Positions 10,418 to 21,471 of a DNA stretch of 64,000 nucleotides are shown piece after piece. The notes below the pieces were generated by a model. It had not been told where the DNA came from. It did not search any database and saw only the letters and a list, made by a program, of their open reading frames with translations. Source of the DNA: Axinella damicornis (taxonomy: Eukaryota; Porifera; Demospongiae; Axinellida; Axinellidae); contig OZ007513.1 of NCBI GenBank assembly GCA_963931865.1, positions 124,001 to 188,000 on the forward strand, read 5' to 3'. Both the position numbers and the translations under genes were made by a program. The number at the start of each line of letters is the position of its first letter. Within the stretch, counting starts at the first letter, position 1.

Positions 10418-11297
10418 TCAAGATCTTGCACTGGAAAAAAATAATAGCGCAGATATTCCAGTTCCTACTGCATAGATGATTGGCGGGGACAAAATCGGCA
10501 GTACTATAGAAGTTGCCACGATGAAACATTTGGCCCTTGACAGATTCTTCTGTGTCTTTTCATACTGCCAGTCTGGCACAGCCATGGTCACCTGTATTGT
10601 GAAACAAGCATACATTGGTACTGACCTGTTCTCAGTAGCTACAAACATGGGCTGTGCCCATGGCAACTAGTTACTTCTGTTACTAACTCCCAAATAACCT
10701 GGGGACCAATGAAGCAGCTAGCTGCAGCTATCACTAACAGGCTGGGTCCATTTATTCTATACCCCATGGGTCACAATGCTAAGGACTTCAATCTACCTCA
10801 ACAATTCTTACAAGCTAATATTATATTTCCAAACTCTTTAACACACTCTATACCTTGCGGCGGTACACAAGAATATGCACAAGTGCTCCAATTGCAAGCA
10901 TGACAGCTACTGGGTTCACCAGTAGCAGAGAGAGACACATCAGTACTATGACCACAGAGAGATAACAACCATAGCTCTTGAATGGTCTGATCTCCACTGC
11001 AGCAGGTACACAGATGATGGAAGCACCGCCACAATATGGAGGTGGATTGTCACTGCTCTTTTCTATCTCTGCCGGAGTAGGGCTGGTATGGGAGTGCTCG
11101 TGTGGGTCACCACTGCCATCTTCAACTACTGCTGGAGCAGGCCCTAGATCACCAAGAGTGCATGGAGATGGAGCATCTTTCACCTCCACTGCAGTAGGTG
11201 GACGATCACTGCTACCTTCCACCTCCACTGCAGGAGATGGATGATCACTGCTACCTTCCACTTCCAACAGAGTGGGAAGTATGCCAAATTCTTCCAT
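10418..11297 (-). CDS. Dispanin / CD225-family membrane protein, copy A
   Basis: Two exons, 11297-10854 and 10591-10418, join at a phase-0 GT-AG intron into about 205 aa. The N-terminus MEEFGILPTL leads into two to three units of a 13-residue repeat (VEVEGSSDRPPTA) and then NPPPY, a PPxY WW-domain ligand. The CD225 region follows. A first membrane segment with Cys in GCYL and MCLS (VLMCLSLLLVNPVAVMLAIG) ends in a basic YRRK loop. Exon 2 resumes VTMAVPDWQYEKTQKNLSRA and gives the second hydrophobic segment. CD225 proteins (IFITMs, PRRTs, SynDIGs) sit in plasma or endosomal membranes; vertebrate IFITMs restrict virus entry. An antiviral role here is not shown. The CD225 match is by residue pattern (NPxAxxxAxGALV, AV..xxYExA, AK). 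Confidence 0.8.
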
Positions 11298-11631
11298 TTG
11301 TAGACTGCGGCACGTGTAGCTTTGAATTAATCCTTCACTATTACATTCACACTATCACTGCCACACTATCTTGTGAAGGAATTAACAGCATTCACAGCAA
11401 CATAGGAATGGGTTAATACCAAATTAAGCTTCAATTCGGTGCAAGTGCACTTATTGCTAATTGCAGAGAATATGAGAATGTCTAGCTATTTGGCTTCTGG
11501 GCTGGGCGGAACCCATAGCTGCTTGTTCAAGAGCTTCACAAATTCATCTGAAAGTGCAGTGACTATGAGGTCTACTGGGACAGTGAGATCTTGCCTCAAT
11601 GGCAACTATTAGCTAGTTATGCTACTCAAAG

Positions 11632-11697
11632 TGTTGTGCAGCAGCTGCCAAGATTTAATCTTTTCTAGAAAAGATCTTGGCAGCTGCTGAACAACAC
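11632..11697. repeat. Foldback with CAGCAGCTGCCAAGAT arms
   Basis: CAGCAGCTGCCAAGAT is inverted as ATCTTGGCAGCTGCTG after a short centre, with outer GTGTTG/CAACAC. At 37014-37045 only the left arm is present in the paralogous position, so this foldback differs between duplicates. Confidence 0.75.
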
Positions 11698-11730
11698 TGA
11701 CTGTCACCATCTTGCTATCTCACTGCAGTA

Positions 11731-11826
11731 GGTGAACTGTAGCCTCGTACCCAGGCTCATTTCCTCTTACCGCGTGCGGGAGGAAATGAGCCTGGGTAGA
11801 GCCTGGGTACGAGGCTAGGTGAACTG
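11731..11826. mobile_element. TAGCCTC foldback element with 9-bp target duplication
   Basis: The 78-bp element 11740-11817 (TAGCCTCGTACCCAGGC... GCCTGGGTACGAGGCTA) is flanked by exact copies of GGTGAACTG. Confidence 0.9.
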
Positions 11827-12782
11827 TGTATTGCAGTCAACACTGCCACCTTCCATACAGAATTATGCACGTCTAGCTATATGGAAATACTGGTTAGTAG
11901 AAATATATTTCAAGCAATTGCTATGTTGCAAGCAACCATCCACACAGCCTGTGTGCTGATGTCTGCTTGCAACATGGAGTGTAACAGTAATGAAGAGTGG
12001 CTGCAGATTGATAATCACATGGCCTCTTGAATGCTATTGGGTGCAGAGAATCAGGTGACACACCCAAACATCAGCAGAGAAGTCATATCAGAGATGTTTG
12101 TGTGGCGTGTGGCTTTAAAGCACTGAGAAATTCTGCTATTTCAGCATGTGGGCCAAATTTGGACTCTGCAAATTATCGGCAATATCACTTTGTTTGTAAA
12201 GAGAATGATGTTCCAAATCATGACTTCATGACAGTACCAAGCGGTATCTGATGTGTCCTTATAAGGGAAATGATGGGGCAGTGCTCCACCGCTGAAAGAG
12301 AAATTAGCTATTGGACTTCAGATGTGATAAATTGCTGTCAGTGTTTCCCACATCAAGAGATAGAGAATACATTGGAAGAGTTTTGAAGTGGATCACCTGC
12401 ACGCGTATTCAGTCTTGCAGCTGCCTGGCTACAAACATAACCTGTTATCCAAACATGTGTACACCTATGGCTCCTATAAGCATCAATTTTGGACATCACT
12501 ATGCACTGCCAGGTCCTCTACTGTAACAGCACAGTATGATATTCTATTAATATGAAGCCAGGCGAACTGGAGGTCCGGATCACTGCATTCTATGCATTGA
12601 CAATCAGTTAAGCTAAATTAATTATTCAATCTCATGCTTGCATGCCCTCCATTCCTGTGTATTCTTAGCATCTGAAAACTCGCTGCTTATAGAAAGCTCA
12701 AGCACCTTCCAGATGTTAAGCATTATACATAAGAGCTAGCCTTCTTAATTGTGAGGACGAGTTGGCCAGGCTACCGTTGAAC

Positions 12783-13055
12783 CTCACTGACTCCAGCAAG
12801 GTGATGGAGAGAGGGTTGGGGAGGGGCTGGTGGAACTCACCGATCACCTTAATATGACTAAAAGTCACATGACATTCAAGCGGGTGTTCCTGGTGCATGA
12901 GGAGGAGCTGAAGAGGATGGAGAAGGTGAATTAGGGAAATTATTTGAAAAATGAGTAAATGCCTCCAGCACGGTGATGGGGAGGGGGTTGGGGAGGGGCT
13001 GGTGGAACTCACCGATCACCTTAATATGACTAAACGTCACATGACATTCAAGCAT
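12783..13055 (+). pseudogene. Two exon-like copies of an unknown domain
   Basis: Two related stretches (12783-12926 and 12946-13055) both read LQ.GDGE.VGEGLVEL and then TDHLNMTK.HMTFK. The first continues as RVFLVHEEELKRMEKVN before a stop; the second breaks off after TFK. The second is preceded by an in-frame TGA (EII, stop, KMSKC), so it is probably decayed. A third copy lies at 14009. I do not recognise the domain. Confidence 0.45.
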
Positions 13056-14008
13056 TATACTCCAGGCTGCCATGATTACTCTTTTTTAGAATAATTATGT
13101 GTTACTTGGTTCAAAGGCGAAGCTTCCTGCTTCTGTTAAACATCTGGTAGCACTGGATCATGCAGACTAGTCCAATTCCCTTTCCCCCTCAGCCCACATG
13201 GAACCATCTGGCCATGCGACCATTGAGATGCGAGTTGGGTAAGTTGCTACTCCTGGATAACTATTATTATAGCCTAGAATGAAATGATTATTTTCCCCTA
13301 GTAATTGGGTTGAATAGTAGCAGGCATTGGAATTGAGGCTTAGAGCTAGAATAATTCTCATAATACCTGTGCAGTTACTCACTTCCAGATAGGCTCTCGT
13401 AAATTGTTTTCATATTCTCCTATGCTCAAAGAAATTCCCTATTATGCATTTGAAAATTACCTAGCTATTACGATCAGAACTGACAACAACACAATTTATT
13501 TGCGGCTATGCCAGTTGGGAATTGCTGTGCTTCAGGGTTCTACACCATTCCATCCCAGAGTGTTGCAGATGCATGCAAACCAATTCCCATTAAATTAATC
13601 CGCCCCAATGCCTTGTATGACTCTTTCGGGGATTCATAGATCAAGAAAGGTGTTTAATACTTTCTAAAGGCCAATTTAGTGGCCTATGCACGAACAGAAA
13701 AGAAGGTTGATAGAGCATTCAGTTGAAACGTTGGCAACCCGGCCGATCTTAAGTTGGTACCAGAGCATCGTTTAGCTATGCAGGAGCCAACTTAGAAGCC
13801 ACCACTTCAGGCCTATGCATGTCCAAGAAATGACATATAGGTTGCTAGTTTGTAATCTGTTCATTAGCTATACTAGTCGGCCACCACTAGACTACTGCCA
13901 GTTGGTTCATGAACGCATGCAACACGTAGACAACCGCCGTAGCCTTCAGATAATTATAGGGCAACGAAACACCAGCCACAAATGCTGTAGCTACTATATT
14001 TCTTTATC
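13056..14008. other. No gene seen
   Basis: I see neither repeats nor exons that I can support in this stretch. Confidence 0.4.
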
Positions 14009-14165
14009 CTTGTGCAGGGAAATTACTCGAAAAATGAGTAGATGCCTCCAGCAGGGTGATGGGGAGGGGTTTGGGGAGGGGCTGGTGGAATTCACCAGTC
14101 GCCTCAATAAGACTGAAAGTCACAGGACATTCAGGCTGGTGTTCCTGGTGCATGAACTCGTGTAA
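14009..14165 (+). CDS. Exon-like copy of the same unknown domain
   Basis: After a good acceptor (CTTGTGCAG) the frame reads EITRKMSRCLQQGDGEGFGE, then GLVEFTSRLNKTESHRTF and RLVFLVHELV before a stop. It is the most intact of three copies and directly precedes the first coiled-coil gene copy. It could be an exon of that gene family. Function unknown. Confidence 0.4.
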
Positions 14166-14218
14166 ACTGAGCACTTGTTCTGCATCACTGAATAAGTTGT
14201 TGATTAAACTGATTACAG

Positions 14219-15366
14219 ACCAAACTATATTGGTAAGGTGGCACAGATGCTTGACATAATTGAATCAGATGAAGAACAAGAGGATTAAGGTAGGATAGTG
14301 AATCTCCAAACTAAGTAAATGAGGCAATTTTGAAGTCTAACTCCTCTGCCACAGTGTGGTACATATATACTTGGCTAGCAATCTTGGACATATATACTTG
14401 CTTGCATCATCAGTAAGAGCACTTTCATAGTGGAGACTATTAATTGGGGCCTTCATGTTGACGTGTGTTTGTTGCTTGTGAGTATTTGGAGATCATCGTG
14501 CATGTCTGGCATTTTACATATCCATCTTTATCTCCTGTAGGGGTTACCTCCCGCTCAAATGGGAGGAGGAGGCTGGCCCCAGCGGTCAAGGGCATGGTGG
14601 CACTGGTCGTAAGTCACCACCACCACCACCACCACCACCACCACCACCTCCACCTCCGGTGAGCACCAGTGAGCCTGTGAGCACCACATCAGTGCCCACC
14701 GCTACACAGCCACAGGTCACTTTTGCTCAGCCAGGGGGCAGCACTGTGACCACCACTGCAGGACATGGTTGTATACCACACATGCCTCACGTACAGCCCC
14801 AAAAATCAGGTGTGGAGGTGGGGGTTGATATTGCTTGCAGGATCCAGAAAGAGTTTACAAGGCAATTTGGAGCATACAAAGTTGAAGTAAATGCAGGAAT
14901 AGATAGGCTAAAAGCTGAGGTAACGGAGCTAAAAGCTGAGCTAAATGTGGAGGTAACGGAGCTAAATGCGGAGGTAATGGAGCTAAAAGCTTGGAAGCGG
15001 GAACGGGAAGAGTATGATAGAAAGCAAGAGGGAGCAAGGGAGCAGGAAAGGCAGAGACAACTAGAAGAGGAGCAGAGGATGCACAGGGAGGGACGCAGTA
15101 CTGCACAACCAAAATGGAGGCAAGCTTAGCTTGAGATGGAAGAGAGGTTGAGGGGGGAAATGATGTGTAGATTAGGGGATTTAGAAGGGAGAATGAGGGG
15201 GGAACTAAATTACAAATTGGAGCAAATTGAAGGCAGATTGAGGGGGCAGTTGCGCACCCAGTGCCCAGCTGGTGACCACCACCACCACCCCGTCACCAGC
15301 ACTGGCACCAGGGGATTTAGAAGGGAGAATGAGGGGGGAACTAAATTACAAATTGGAGCAAATTGA
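14219..15366 (+). pseudogene. Coiled-coil / Thr-Pro-rich gene family, copy 1
   Basis: A small acidic exon (14219-14289; PNYIGKVAQMLDIIESDEEQ) is followed by a long exon opening after TAG at 14538-14540. The long exon reads GYLPLKWEEEAGPSGQGHGG, a proline run, a Ser/Thr/Pro stretch (STSEPVSTTSVPTATQPQVT) and a long heptad-rich coiled coil (RLKAEVTELKAELNVEVTEL to about 15126). A TAG at 15127 stands where related copies have TTG (KWKQALLEMEERLRGE). The downstream part (LEGRMRGELNYKLEQIEGRL) is therefore cut off. The first exon also ends in TAA where copy 2 has TAT. Two independent stops suggest a decaying gene. I know no family for it. Confidence 0.5.
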
Positions 15367-15468
15367 AATACCTGCCAAAACTTAGCTACTGATATAGTAA
15401 CTTGTGTAAACTGAGCACTTGTTCTGCATCACTGAATAAGTTGTTGATTAAACTGTGTTCGAGTATAG

Positions 15469-15515
15469 ACTAGGTTATAGCCTCGTACAGCCTGGGTACG
15501 AGGCTAACTAGGTTA
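15469..15515. mobile_element. Minimal 29-bp TAGCCTC foldback with 9-bp target duplication
   Basis: Element 15478-15506 consists of two 13- to 14-bp inverted ends (TAGCCTCGTAC / GTACGAGGCTA) around AGCCTGG. It is flanked by exact copies of ACTAGGTTA. It has no internal sequence at all. Confidence 0.85.
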
Positions 15516-15810
15516 GCCTTCAGCACAGCCGTAGAGCAGAGCGTTCTCTGGTAGCTGTCGCTGTCGCTTCCTGCCGTCTCTCGGCTCAGAACTACACAGC
15601 TGTGCACAACAACACAGAATAATGACCACAGTGTCGCCACTCCAGTCAATTATCACGTGGCGGAAAGAATCTCTACAAGAGTGTTTAAACACGCTATAGC
15701 TATTTTTAGTACAACTCATGTATTTTGCCCGGTTTGAATTTCCCGGAAGTTACACGCTCTTACTCCGGGCGGGCGATCTACTTATGCGCTCTTGATTAAA
15801 CTGATTACAG

Positions 15811-16500
15811 ACCAAACTATATTGGTAAGGTGGCACAGATGCTTAACATAATTGAATCAGATGAAGAACAAGAGGATTATGGTAGGATAGTGAATCTCCA
15901 AACTAAGTAAATGGGGCAATTTTGAAGTCTAACTCCTCTGCCACGATGTGGCATATACTTGGCTAGCAATGTTGGACATATATACTTCCTTGCGCATCAT
16001 CAGTAAAAGCACTTTCATAGTGGAGACTATTGATTGGGGCCTTCATGTTGACAAGGTTTATGTGTGTTTGTTGCCTGTGAGTATTTGGAGATCATCGTGC
16101 ATGTCTGGCATTTTACATATCCATCTTTATCTCCTGTTGGGGTTACCTCCCGCTCAAATGGGAGGAGGAGGCTGGCCCCAGCGGTCAAGGGCATGGTGGC
16201 ACTGGACGTAAGTCACCACCACCACCACCACCACCACCTCTGGTGAGCACCAGTGAGCCTGTGAGCACCACATCAGTGCCCACCGCTACACAGCCACAGG
16301 TCACTTTTGCTCAGCCAGGGGGCAGCACTGTGACCACCACTGCAGGACATGGTTGTATACCACACGTGCCTCGCGTACGTGGGGGTTGATATTGCTCACA
16401 AGATCCAGGAAGAGTTTACAAGGCAATTTAGAAGGGAGAATGAGGGGGGAACTAAATTACAAATTGGAGCAAATTGAAGGCAGATTGAGGGGGGAGTTGC
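15811..16500 (+). pseudogene. Coiled-coil / Thr-Pro-rich gene family, copy 2
   Basis: The acidic exon 15811-15881 is intact (ends EDY, then GTAGG donor). The second exon begins at 16138 but its acceptor is TTG where copy 1 has TAG. Its frame GYLPLKWEEEAGPSGQGHGG reads through a proline run and the Ser/Thr block, then stops after HVPRVRGG because about 50 bases present in copy 1 are missing. A coil fragment (LNYKLEQIEGRLRGEL) follows in another frame and leads into the ACC/CAC minisatellite. Confidence 0.5.
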
Positions 16501-16502
16501 AC

Positions 16503-16990
16503 ACCAGTGCCCAGCTGGTGACCACCACCACCACCACCGTCACCAGCATTGGCACCATCACCACCACCACCGTCACCAGCACTGGCACCATCACCACCAC
16601 CACCGTCACCAGCACTGGCACCATCACCACCACCACCGTCACCAGCACTGGCACCATCACCACCACCACCGTCACCAGCACTGGCACCATCACCACCACC
16701 ACCGACACCAGCACTGGCACCATCACCACCACCACCGTCACCAGCACTGGCACCATCACCACCACCACCGTCACCAGCACTGGCACCATCACCACCACCA
16801 CCGACACTAGCACTGGCACCATCACCACCACCACCGTCACCAGCACTGGCACCACCACCACCACCACCGTCACCAGCACTGGCACCATCACCACCGACAC
16901 CGTCACCAGCACTGGCACCATCACCACCACCACCGTCACCAGCACTGGCACCATCACCACCACCACCGACACCACCGACACTAGCACCAG
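16503..16990. repeat. 33-bp minisatellite, about 14 units
   Basis: The unit ACCATCACCACCACCACCGT plus CACCAGCACTGGC is repeated with small changes (GTC or GAC, GCA or CTA). Because 33 is a multiple of three, several frames stay open (Thr/Ser-rich, Pro/Ala-rich, Val-rich on the other strand). Open frames here are not evidence for coding by themselves. A second array of the same unit is at 18205-18550. Confidence 0.95.
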
Positions 16991-17189
16991 CTCACTTGGG
17001 GGAGTGCATGACAGCTGCACAACTGTCGTTGGAATGTGTTATGTTACTAGTTGAAGTGATGTCATTCACACATCATTTTAAACTTTAACCATTATTTTAC
17101 ATTCATATCATATCATCATCATATCATATCACTTTACAACATTTCAGGACATCTAACACTTATAAGTATTTTGTCCATGTTCTAACCAA

Positions 17190-17860
17190 AATGGAAGCAA
17201 GCTTTGCTTGAGATGGAAGAGAGGTTGAGGGGGGAAATGATGTGTAGATTAGGGATTTAGAAGGGAGAATGAGGGGGGAACTAAATTACAAATTGGAGCA
17301 GATTGAGGGGGGAGTTTTGTAGAATGTTGATGGAATGTAGGGGAATAGGAAGGGAGAGTGGGGGGAAGCCTGGCAGGAGGGATGAGGGTTTTACGGTGGG
17401 GGAGCCTGCTGAGGGTTTGAGGGAGAAGCAAAGGAAGTTATTAGAGGTTAGGCGTTGGAAGGAGGCGGCGGGGCGGCTAGGGTAATGGGGTTAGATGTAG
17501 CTACTAAGTCTGCCCCTAATTGTAAAATACTGTCCGAAGTTAATGTAAGATGCTTTGATAAAGATTGTACAACGTATTAAACCAAAAAAAGATTCAATAT
17601 CGATGCATAGCTACATAAGACATGTCCATACAAAGCATAACATTTAATTAGGGATGGAAAGGATAGAGATCATAGATGCTGTGAGATTGGAGGAGGTGGA
17701 GGACCTGACACGAAGTCTGTGTCGGTCTCTCAGCCAGAGTAATATAGAGGAATCGATTGTGGTGGCAAAACAGCTGGGTGAAACCCTGAGTGAAATCAAG
17801 ACCCGTTACCAATTCAAATCCAATGTTGTACCGAAGTATGCGGACCTGTTCACTACTTAA
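17190..17860 (+). pseudogene. Coiled-coil gene family, copy 3, with zinc-finger fragment and C-terminal frame
   Basis: KWKQALLEMEERLRGEMMCR is followed by a one-base loss (GGG instead of GGGG near 17250) that shifts the frame. The coil then resumes and runs through FCRMLMECRGI to VRRWKEAAGRLG before a stop. At 17530-17640 is a broken C2H2 finger (CFDKDCTTY, stop, TKKRFNID, shift, YIRHVHTKH). The 68-codon frame 17654-17860 (MERIEIIDAVRLEEVEDLTR... YADLFTT) looks protein-like and may be a surviving terminal exon. No family recognised. Confidence 0.45.
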
Positions 17861-17998
17861 ATAATTATTGCATCCACTTGATTGTCTATATATAGAGACT
17901 ACTGACTGTGATATTTCAGTTGATATCGTATCGTCTATTGGAATAAACATCAATCTTGTATCCAGTTTGTTGTTTAATTTTTGGTGTATGTGTGTAAT

Positions 17999-18034
<36 letters not shown>
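17999..18034. repeat. G homopolymer (about 36)
   Basis: An uninterrupted run of G. Its true length is uncertain. Confidence 0.95.
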
Positions 18035-18036
<2 letters not shown>

Positions 18037-18116
18037 GGGGAAATGGAATGGACTTTCTGGTACATGGCATCCGGTAACAATCATGCACGCACCGTTTGTC
18101 CCCTTGTAGGAAATAT

Positions 18117-18880
18117 GTACCAGTTGAGGCAAGGCCAGGGCCATCAGGTGAGTTGCCTGGTCCATGTGACCGTATCCCCCTGGTGCGCACCAGTGCCCAG
18201 CTGGTGACCACCACCACCACTACCGTCACCAGCACTGGCACCATCACCACCACCACCGTCACCACCGACACTAGCACCATCACCACCACCACCGTCACCA
18301 GCACTGGCACCATCACCACCACCACCGTCACCAGCACTGGCACCATCACCACCACTGTCACCAGCACTGGCACCATCACCACCACTGTCACCAGCACTGG
18401 CACCATCACCACCACCACCGTCACCACCGACACTAGCACCATCACCACCACCACCGTCACCACCGACACTAGCACCATCACCACCACCACCGTCACCAGC
18501 ACTGGCACCATCACCACCACCACCACCACCGACACCACCGACACTAGCACCAGCTCACTTGGGGGAGTGCATGACAGCTGCACAACCAAAATGGAAGCAA
18601 GTTTTGCTTGAGATGGAAGACAGGTTGAGGGGGGAAATGATGTTTGAGGGGGGAACTAAATTACAAATTGGAGCAAATTGAAGGCAGATTGAGGGGGGAG
18701 TTTTGTAGAATGTTGATGGAATGTAGGGGAATAGAAAGGGAGAGTGGGGGTGAGCCTGGCAGGAGGGATGAGGGTTTTACAGTGGGGGAGCCTGCTGAGG
18801 GTTTGAGGGAGAAGCAAAGGAAGTTATTAGAGGTTAGGCGTTGGAAGGTTGGAATGTCGTCACATAAACGCACACATGCG
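18117..18880 (+). pseudogene. Coiled-coil / Thr-rich gene family, copy 4
   Basis: After CCTTGTAG the frame reads KYVPVEARPGPSGELPGPCD, which lines up with YLPLKWEEEAGPSG of copies 1 and 2. It then runs into the 33-bp Thr-rich array (18205-18550) and STSSLGGVHDSCTT. The coiled-coil part (18590-18870) is present but in other frames and with a deletion after EMM. It is probably a pseudogene or an alternative gene end. Confidence 0.45.
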
Positions 18881-18884
18881 TGTG

Positions 18885-19550
18885 CTGATTTCATCATTGC
18901 TGCTTGATTTCTGTTATCGTTACACTCCTGGTAGGGAAAAATAATTGTGCCGCGTAAATAATGTTTACCCACGGTGATCCACACCTGGAGCAGTTAGCTG
19001 GACTGCATATGAGTACACAGCTATACAGCCATGCAGACCTGGAGCAGTAAAATAAACTGTGTGTACCAATGGACGTCTATGCATCAAATTTAGCTCCTTT
19101 TGTTGCCAGTTCAGTTACCTTTGAGTCATCGGTAGCAAAGAGGTAGCTCTCCTCGATGTGAGCTGAGACAGGAAGTCTGTGAGAATGGTTTGTTAAAGCG
19201 CGAGATTGAGTGCTAAAGCATGAGACTTCCACCCGAGGTAGAGACTTGGTAGATCTGAAGCTATGTCATGTGGAGACTACTTGCACACCAGCTAACTATA
19301 TTTGTTTACATTCCTCTGTCGCTTGGCTTGGCGCAGTTTACATTCCTCTGTCACTGATAATTAGCTTACATTCCTCGTCACTTAGCCTGGCTTCTTTACA
19401 TTCTTCTGTCACTTAGCCTGGCTTCTTTGTTTACATTCCTCTATCACTTGCAAAATGCACACAACATAAGCTACTAACACATTCCAAAGAGCACACTGAA
19501 GTGTATTTTCTGGTCTTGCGGAAAAGGAGCAGTCGCAGTCGTGGTTACAG
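18885..19550. other. No gene; dispersed repeats
   Basis: TTTACATTCCTCTGTCACTT repeats occur at 19305-19450. The stretch 18850-18965 (GTCACATAAACGCACACATG to CGCGTAAATAATG) recurs at 27193-27300. Confidence 0.5.
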
Positions 19551-19863
19551 TGTTTGCCTTCACCACTGACAGTCAATACACGTGTTAGTTGGCACGCTTT
19601 TAGTGCCTTTGCTTCAGCATAGATAATTATCTATGGCTTCAGATATCTGCCTACTGCTGACAGTTGACATACTCTTTTAGCAACCTTTTCGCTCATTGCT
19701 GACAGTCAATACACACGTTAGTTGGCACTCTTTTAGTGCCTTTTCTGACAGTCTATATACGAACGATATGTTCACTATTTATAGCTGGAGGTTGAAACAA
19801 AAACAGCCTCAGACACTCCTATGTGGTGCATCAGGAAACAGTACTCCGAAGGCTATATTATAT

Positions 19864-20122
19864 ACTAGAAACAAAAAATTTCTTACAAAAATTACAAATG
19901 ATTTAGTGATGGCCACCCCGATCGACTCCCGAAAAAGCAGACAAACAAGGAATGCCATTAACCAGCCTCAGTCCCATCCCATTGAAAAATGTAGAATTTA
20001 GGGATGGGATGGGACTGAGGCTGGTTAATGGCATTCCTTGTTTGTCTGCTTTTTCGGGAGTCGATCGGGGTGGCCATCACTAAATCATTTGTAATTTTTG
20101 TAAGAAATTTTTTGTTTCTAGT
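19864..20122. repeat. Near-perfect 119-bp inverted repeat with about 21-bp spacer
   Basis: The left arm 19864-19982 and right arm 20004-20122 are reverse complements with almost no mismatch. A transcript would fold into a long hairpin. One arm is attached to the GGAGGTTGAAACAAAAACAG repeat block. Confidence 0.9.
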
Positions 20123-20310
20123 TTGTGAGGTTTTTTGAGCGCTTGGAATGCGTAACTTTCATGATGTCATTTTATTAATTGCCTTGATGGATGTGAACCT
20201 TCTGCTGGGCACTGAGCAGGCTTTGATGCTTCATTCTATTTCCACTACCAAAACTCTAACCTCACTCACAGTATTGGTGGTATATACATGTTCCGCACTG
20301 TAGTTACGTC

Positions 20311-20649
20311 ATGAAAAGAAAGCCACGCCTCCATGATGGCATAGTCACGATAGATCTTGGCAAGAACAGGTTGGTAGAAATTCCTCGCAGCGGTAGTGAG
20401 GCACCAGATGATGGATTCACAAGGATTCAGCTGATCACCAAGCGCCCAAAATGCTGTAAAAAAGAATGCAACGTGCGTTTGCATGTGAACTGCGCATGCG
20501 CATTTGGCACGCGTGACCTCTGGTTGCATCAAAATGGCTTCGTGCTAGCAATTCCCGGAATCGTAGCTAGCCAGCAGTGCCGTTCTTGCCAGTATGTAGT
20601 CAAAAGGGCCGAAAGGAGCTACTACGACGAAAGCGATGTTGTTCTGTGA
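20311..20649 (+). CDS. Hypothetical 112-aa frame, weak
   Basis: An ATG-started frame has a Cys-rich centre (CCKKECNVRLHVNCACAF) and RSCQYVVKRAERSYYDE near the end. An 88-codon frame is open on the other strand. There is no family match and chance cannot be excluded. Confidence 0.15.
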   Translation: MKRKPRLHDGIVTIDLGKNRLVEIPRSGSEAPDDGFTRIQLITKRPKCCKKECNVRLHVNCACAFGTRDLWLHQNGFVLAIPGIVASQQCRSCQYVVKRAERSYYDESDVVL

Positions 20650-20700
20650 GTGAACTAGCTCAGGAAATGCTTTTGTTGTCCAGCTATGCTAGTCAATGAG

Positions 20701-20715
20701 AAAGAAGAAGAAGAA

Positions 20716-20760
<45 letters not shown>

Positions 20761-20762
20761 AG
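20701..20762. repeat. GAAA/AAGA microsatellite
   Basis: (AAG)n followed by (AAAG)n. Confidence 0.95.
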
Positions 20763-20859
20763 ATGACGAAATCGGAATTTTACGGCGACTTATTACTCGA
20801 CTCCCGCGTACTCTCAGGTACGTTTGCGAGTGTTTTTGTGAACTGCTAGGCAGTATCAT

Positions 20860-21471
20860 TCTGTCTGCTAGCCTCGTACCCAGGCCTTCAATCGCGGGGG
20901 GAAGGCCTGGTATACACTGTTTGCGCATGCGTTTAATTTAAATGTGAATATTACGTCAATTTTAATTGTGACGTTTGCGAATGGGTTGGGCTTAACCGAT
21001 GACGTTTGCGTAAACACACCCGCGTACTCGTGCATGAGAGCGATCAAAGGGCTCACAACAAGGCTGAAGCACACCACAGCTCTTTCCACTGTCTACAAGT
21101 CCCTTCTTGTAGCTAGTCCATGAGGAAAGGGAGCGCTTGGTAGCACAGGCTCTTGCCATAGCCAGTAGGTAGCTAGCCACACGAACACGTCGCTGCCTTC
21201 GTACACAGCTCTCATGGAGGAGCGCTGCTCTTCTTTCACAGTCATCCGTGTCATTTTCAGCCTTCGCAAAGCTTAGGAAAGAGCCTCAGAGAAACTACTG
21301 CTACTCGTCGGGAATGTACACGTAGACGTCATTCGACGTCTTCGTTTCACGGAAGAATACCAAGATATCCTATTTTCCAAGATTTTGGGGGAAATTAAGC
21401 GCATGCGCAAACAGTGTATACCAGGCCTTCCCCCCGCGATTGAAGGCCTGGGTACGAGGCTATCTGTCTGC
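20860..21471. mobile_element. Full-size TAGCCTC element, 594 bp, with long TIRs and 9-bp target duplication
   Basis: Element 20869-21462 has inverted ends of about 62 bp (TAGCCTCGTACCCAGGCCTT... GCGCATGCG) and is flanked by exact copies of TCTGTCTGC. The interior has no transposase-like frame. It is the longest copy in the window and shows the family is a true transposable element. Confidence 0.9.

Larger units (their letters stand above)
11298..12779. other. Upstream flank of dispanin copy A; no gene
   Basis: No exon was found here. The block 11930-12640 is closely similar to 31490-31830, 33480-34060 and 37190-37960, each lying 5' of a dispanin gene or remnant. Confidence 0.5.

Noticed and set aside
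16457..17020. Valine-rich 187-codon frame on the minus strand and Pro/Ala frame on plus
   Set aside because: By-products of a 33-bp repeat whose unit is a multiple of three.
17648..18589. 313-codon minus-strand frame
   Set aside because: It crosses the repeat, the G run and a likely plus-strand exon. The part outside repeats has no recognisable domain.
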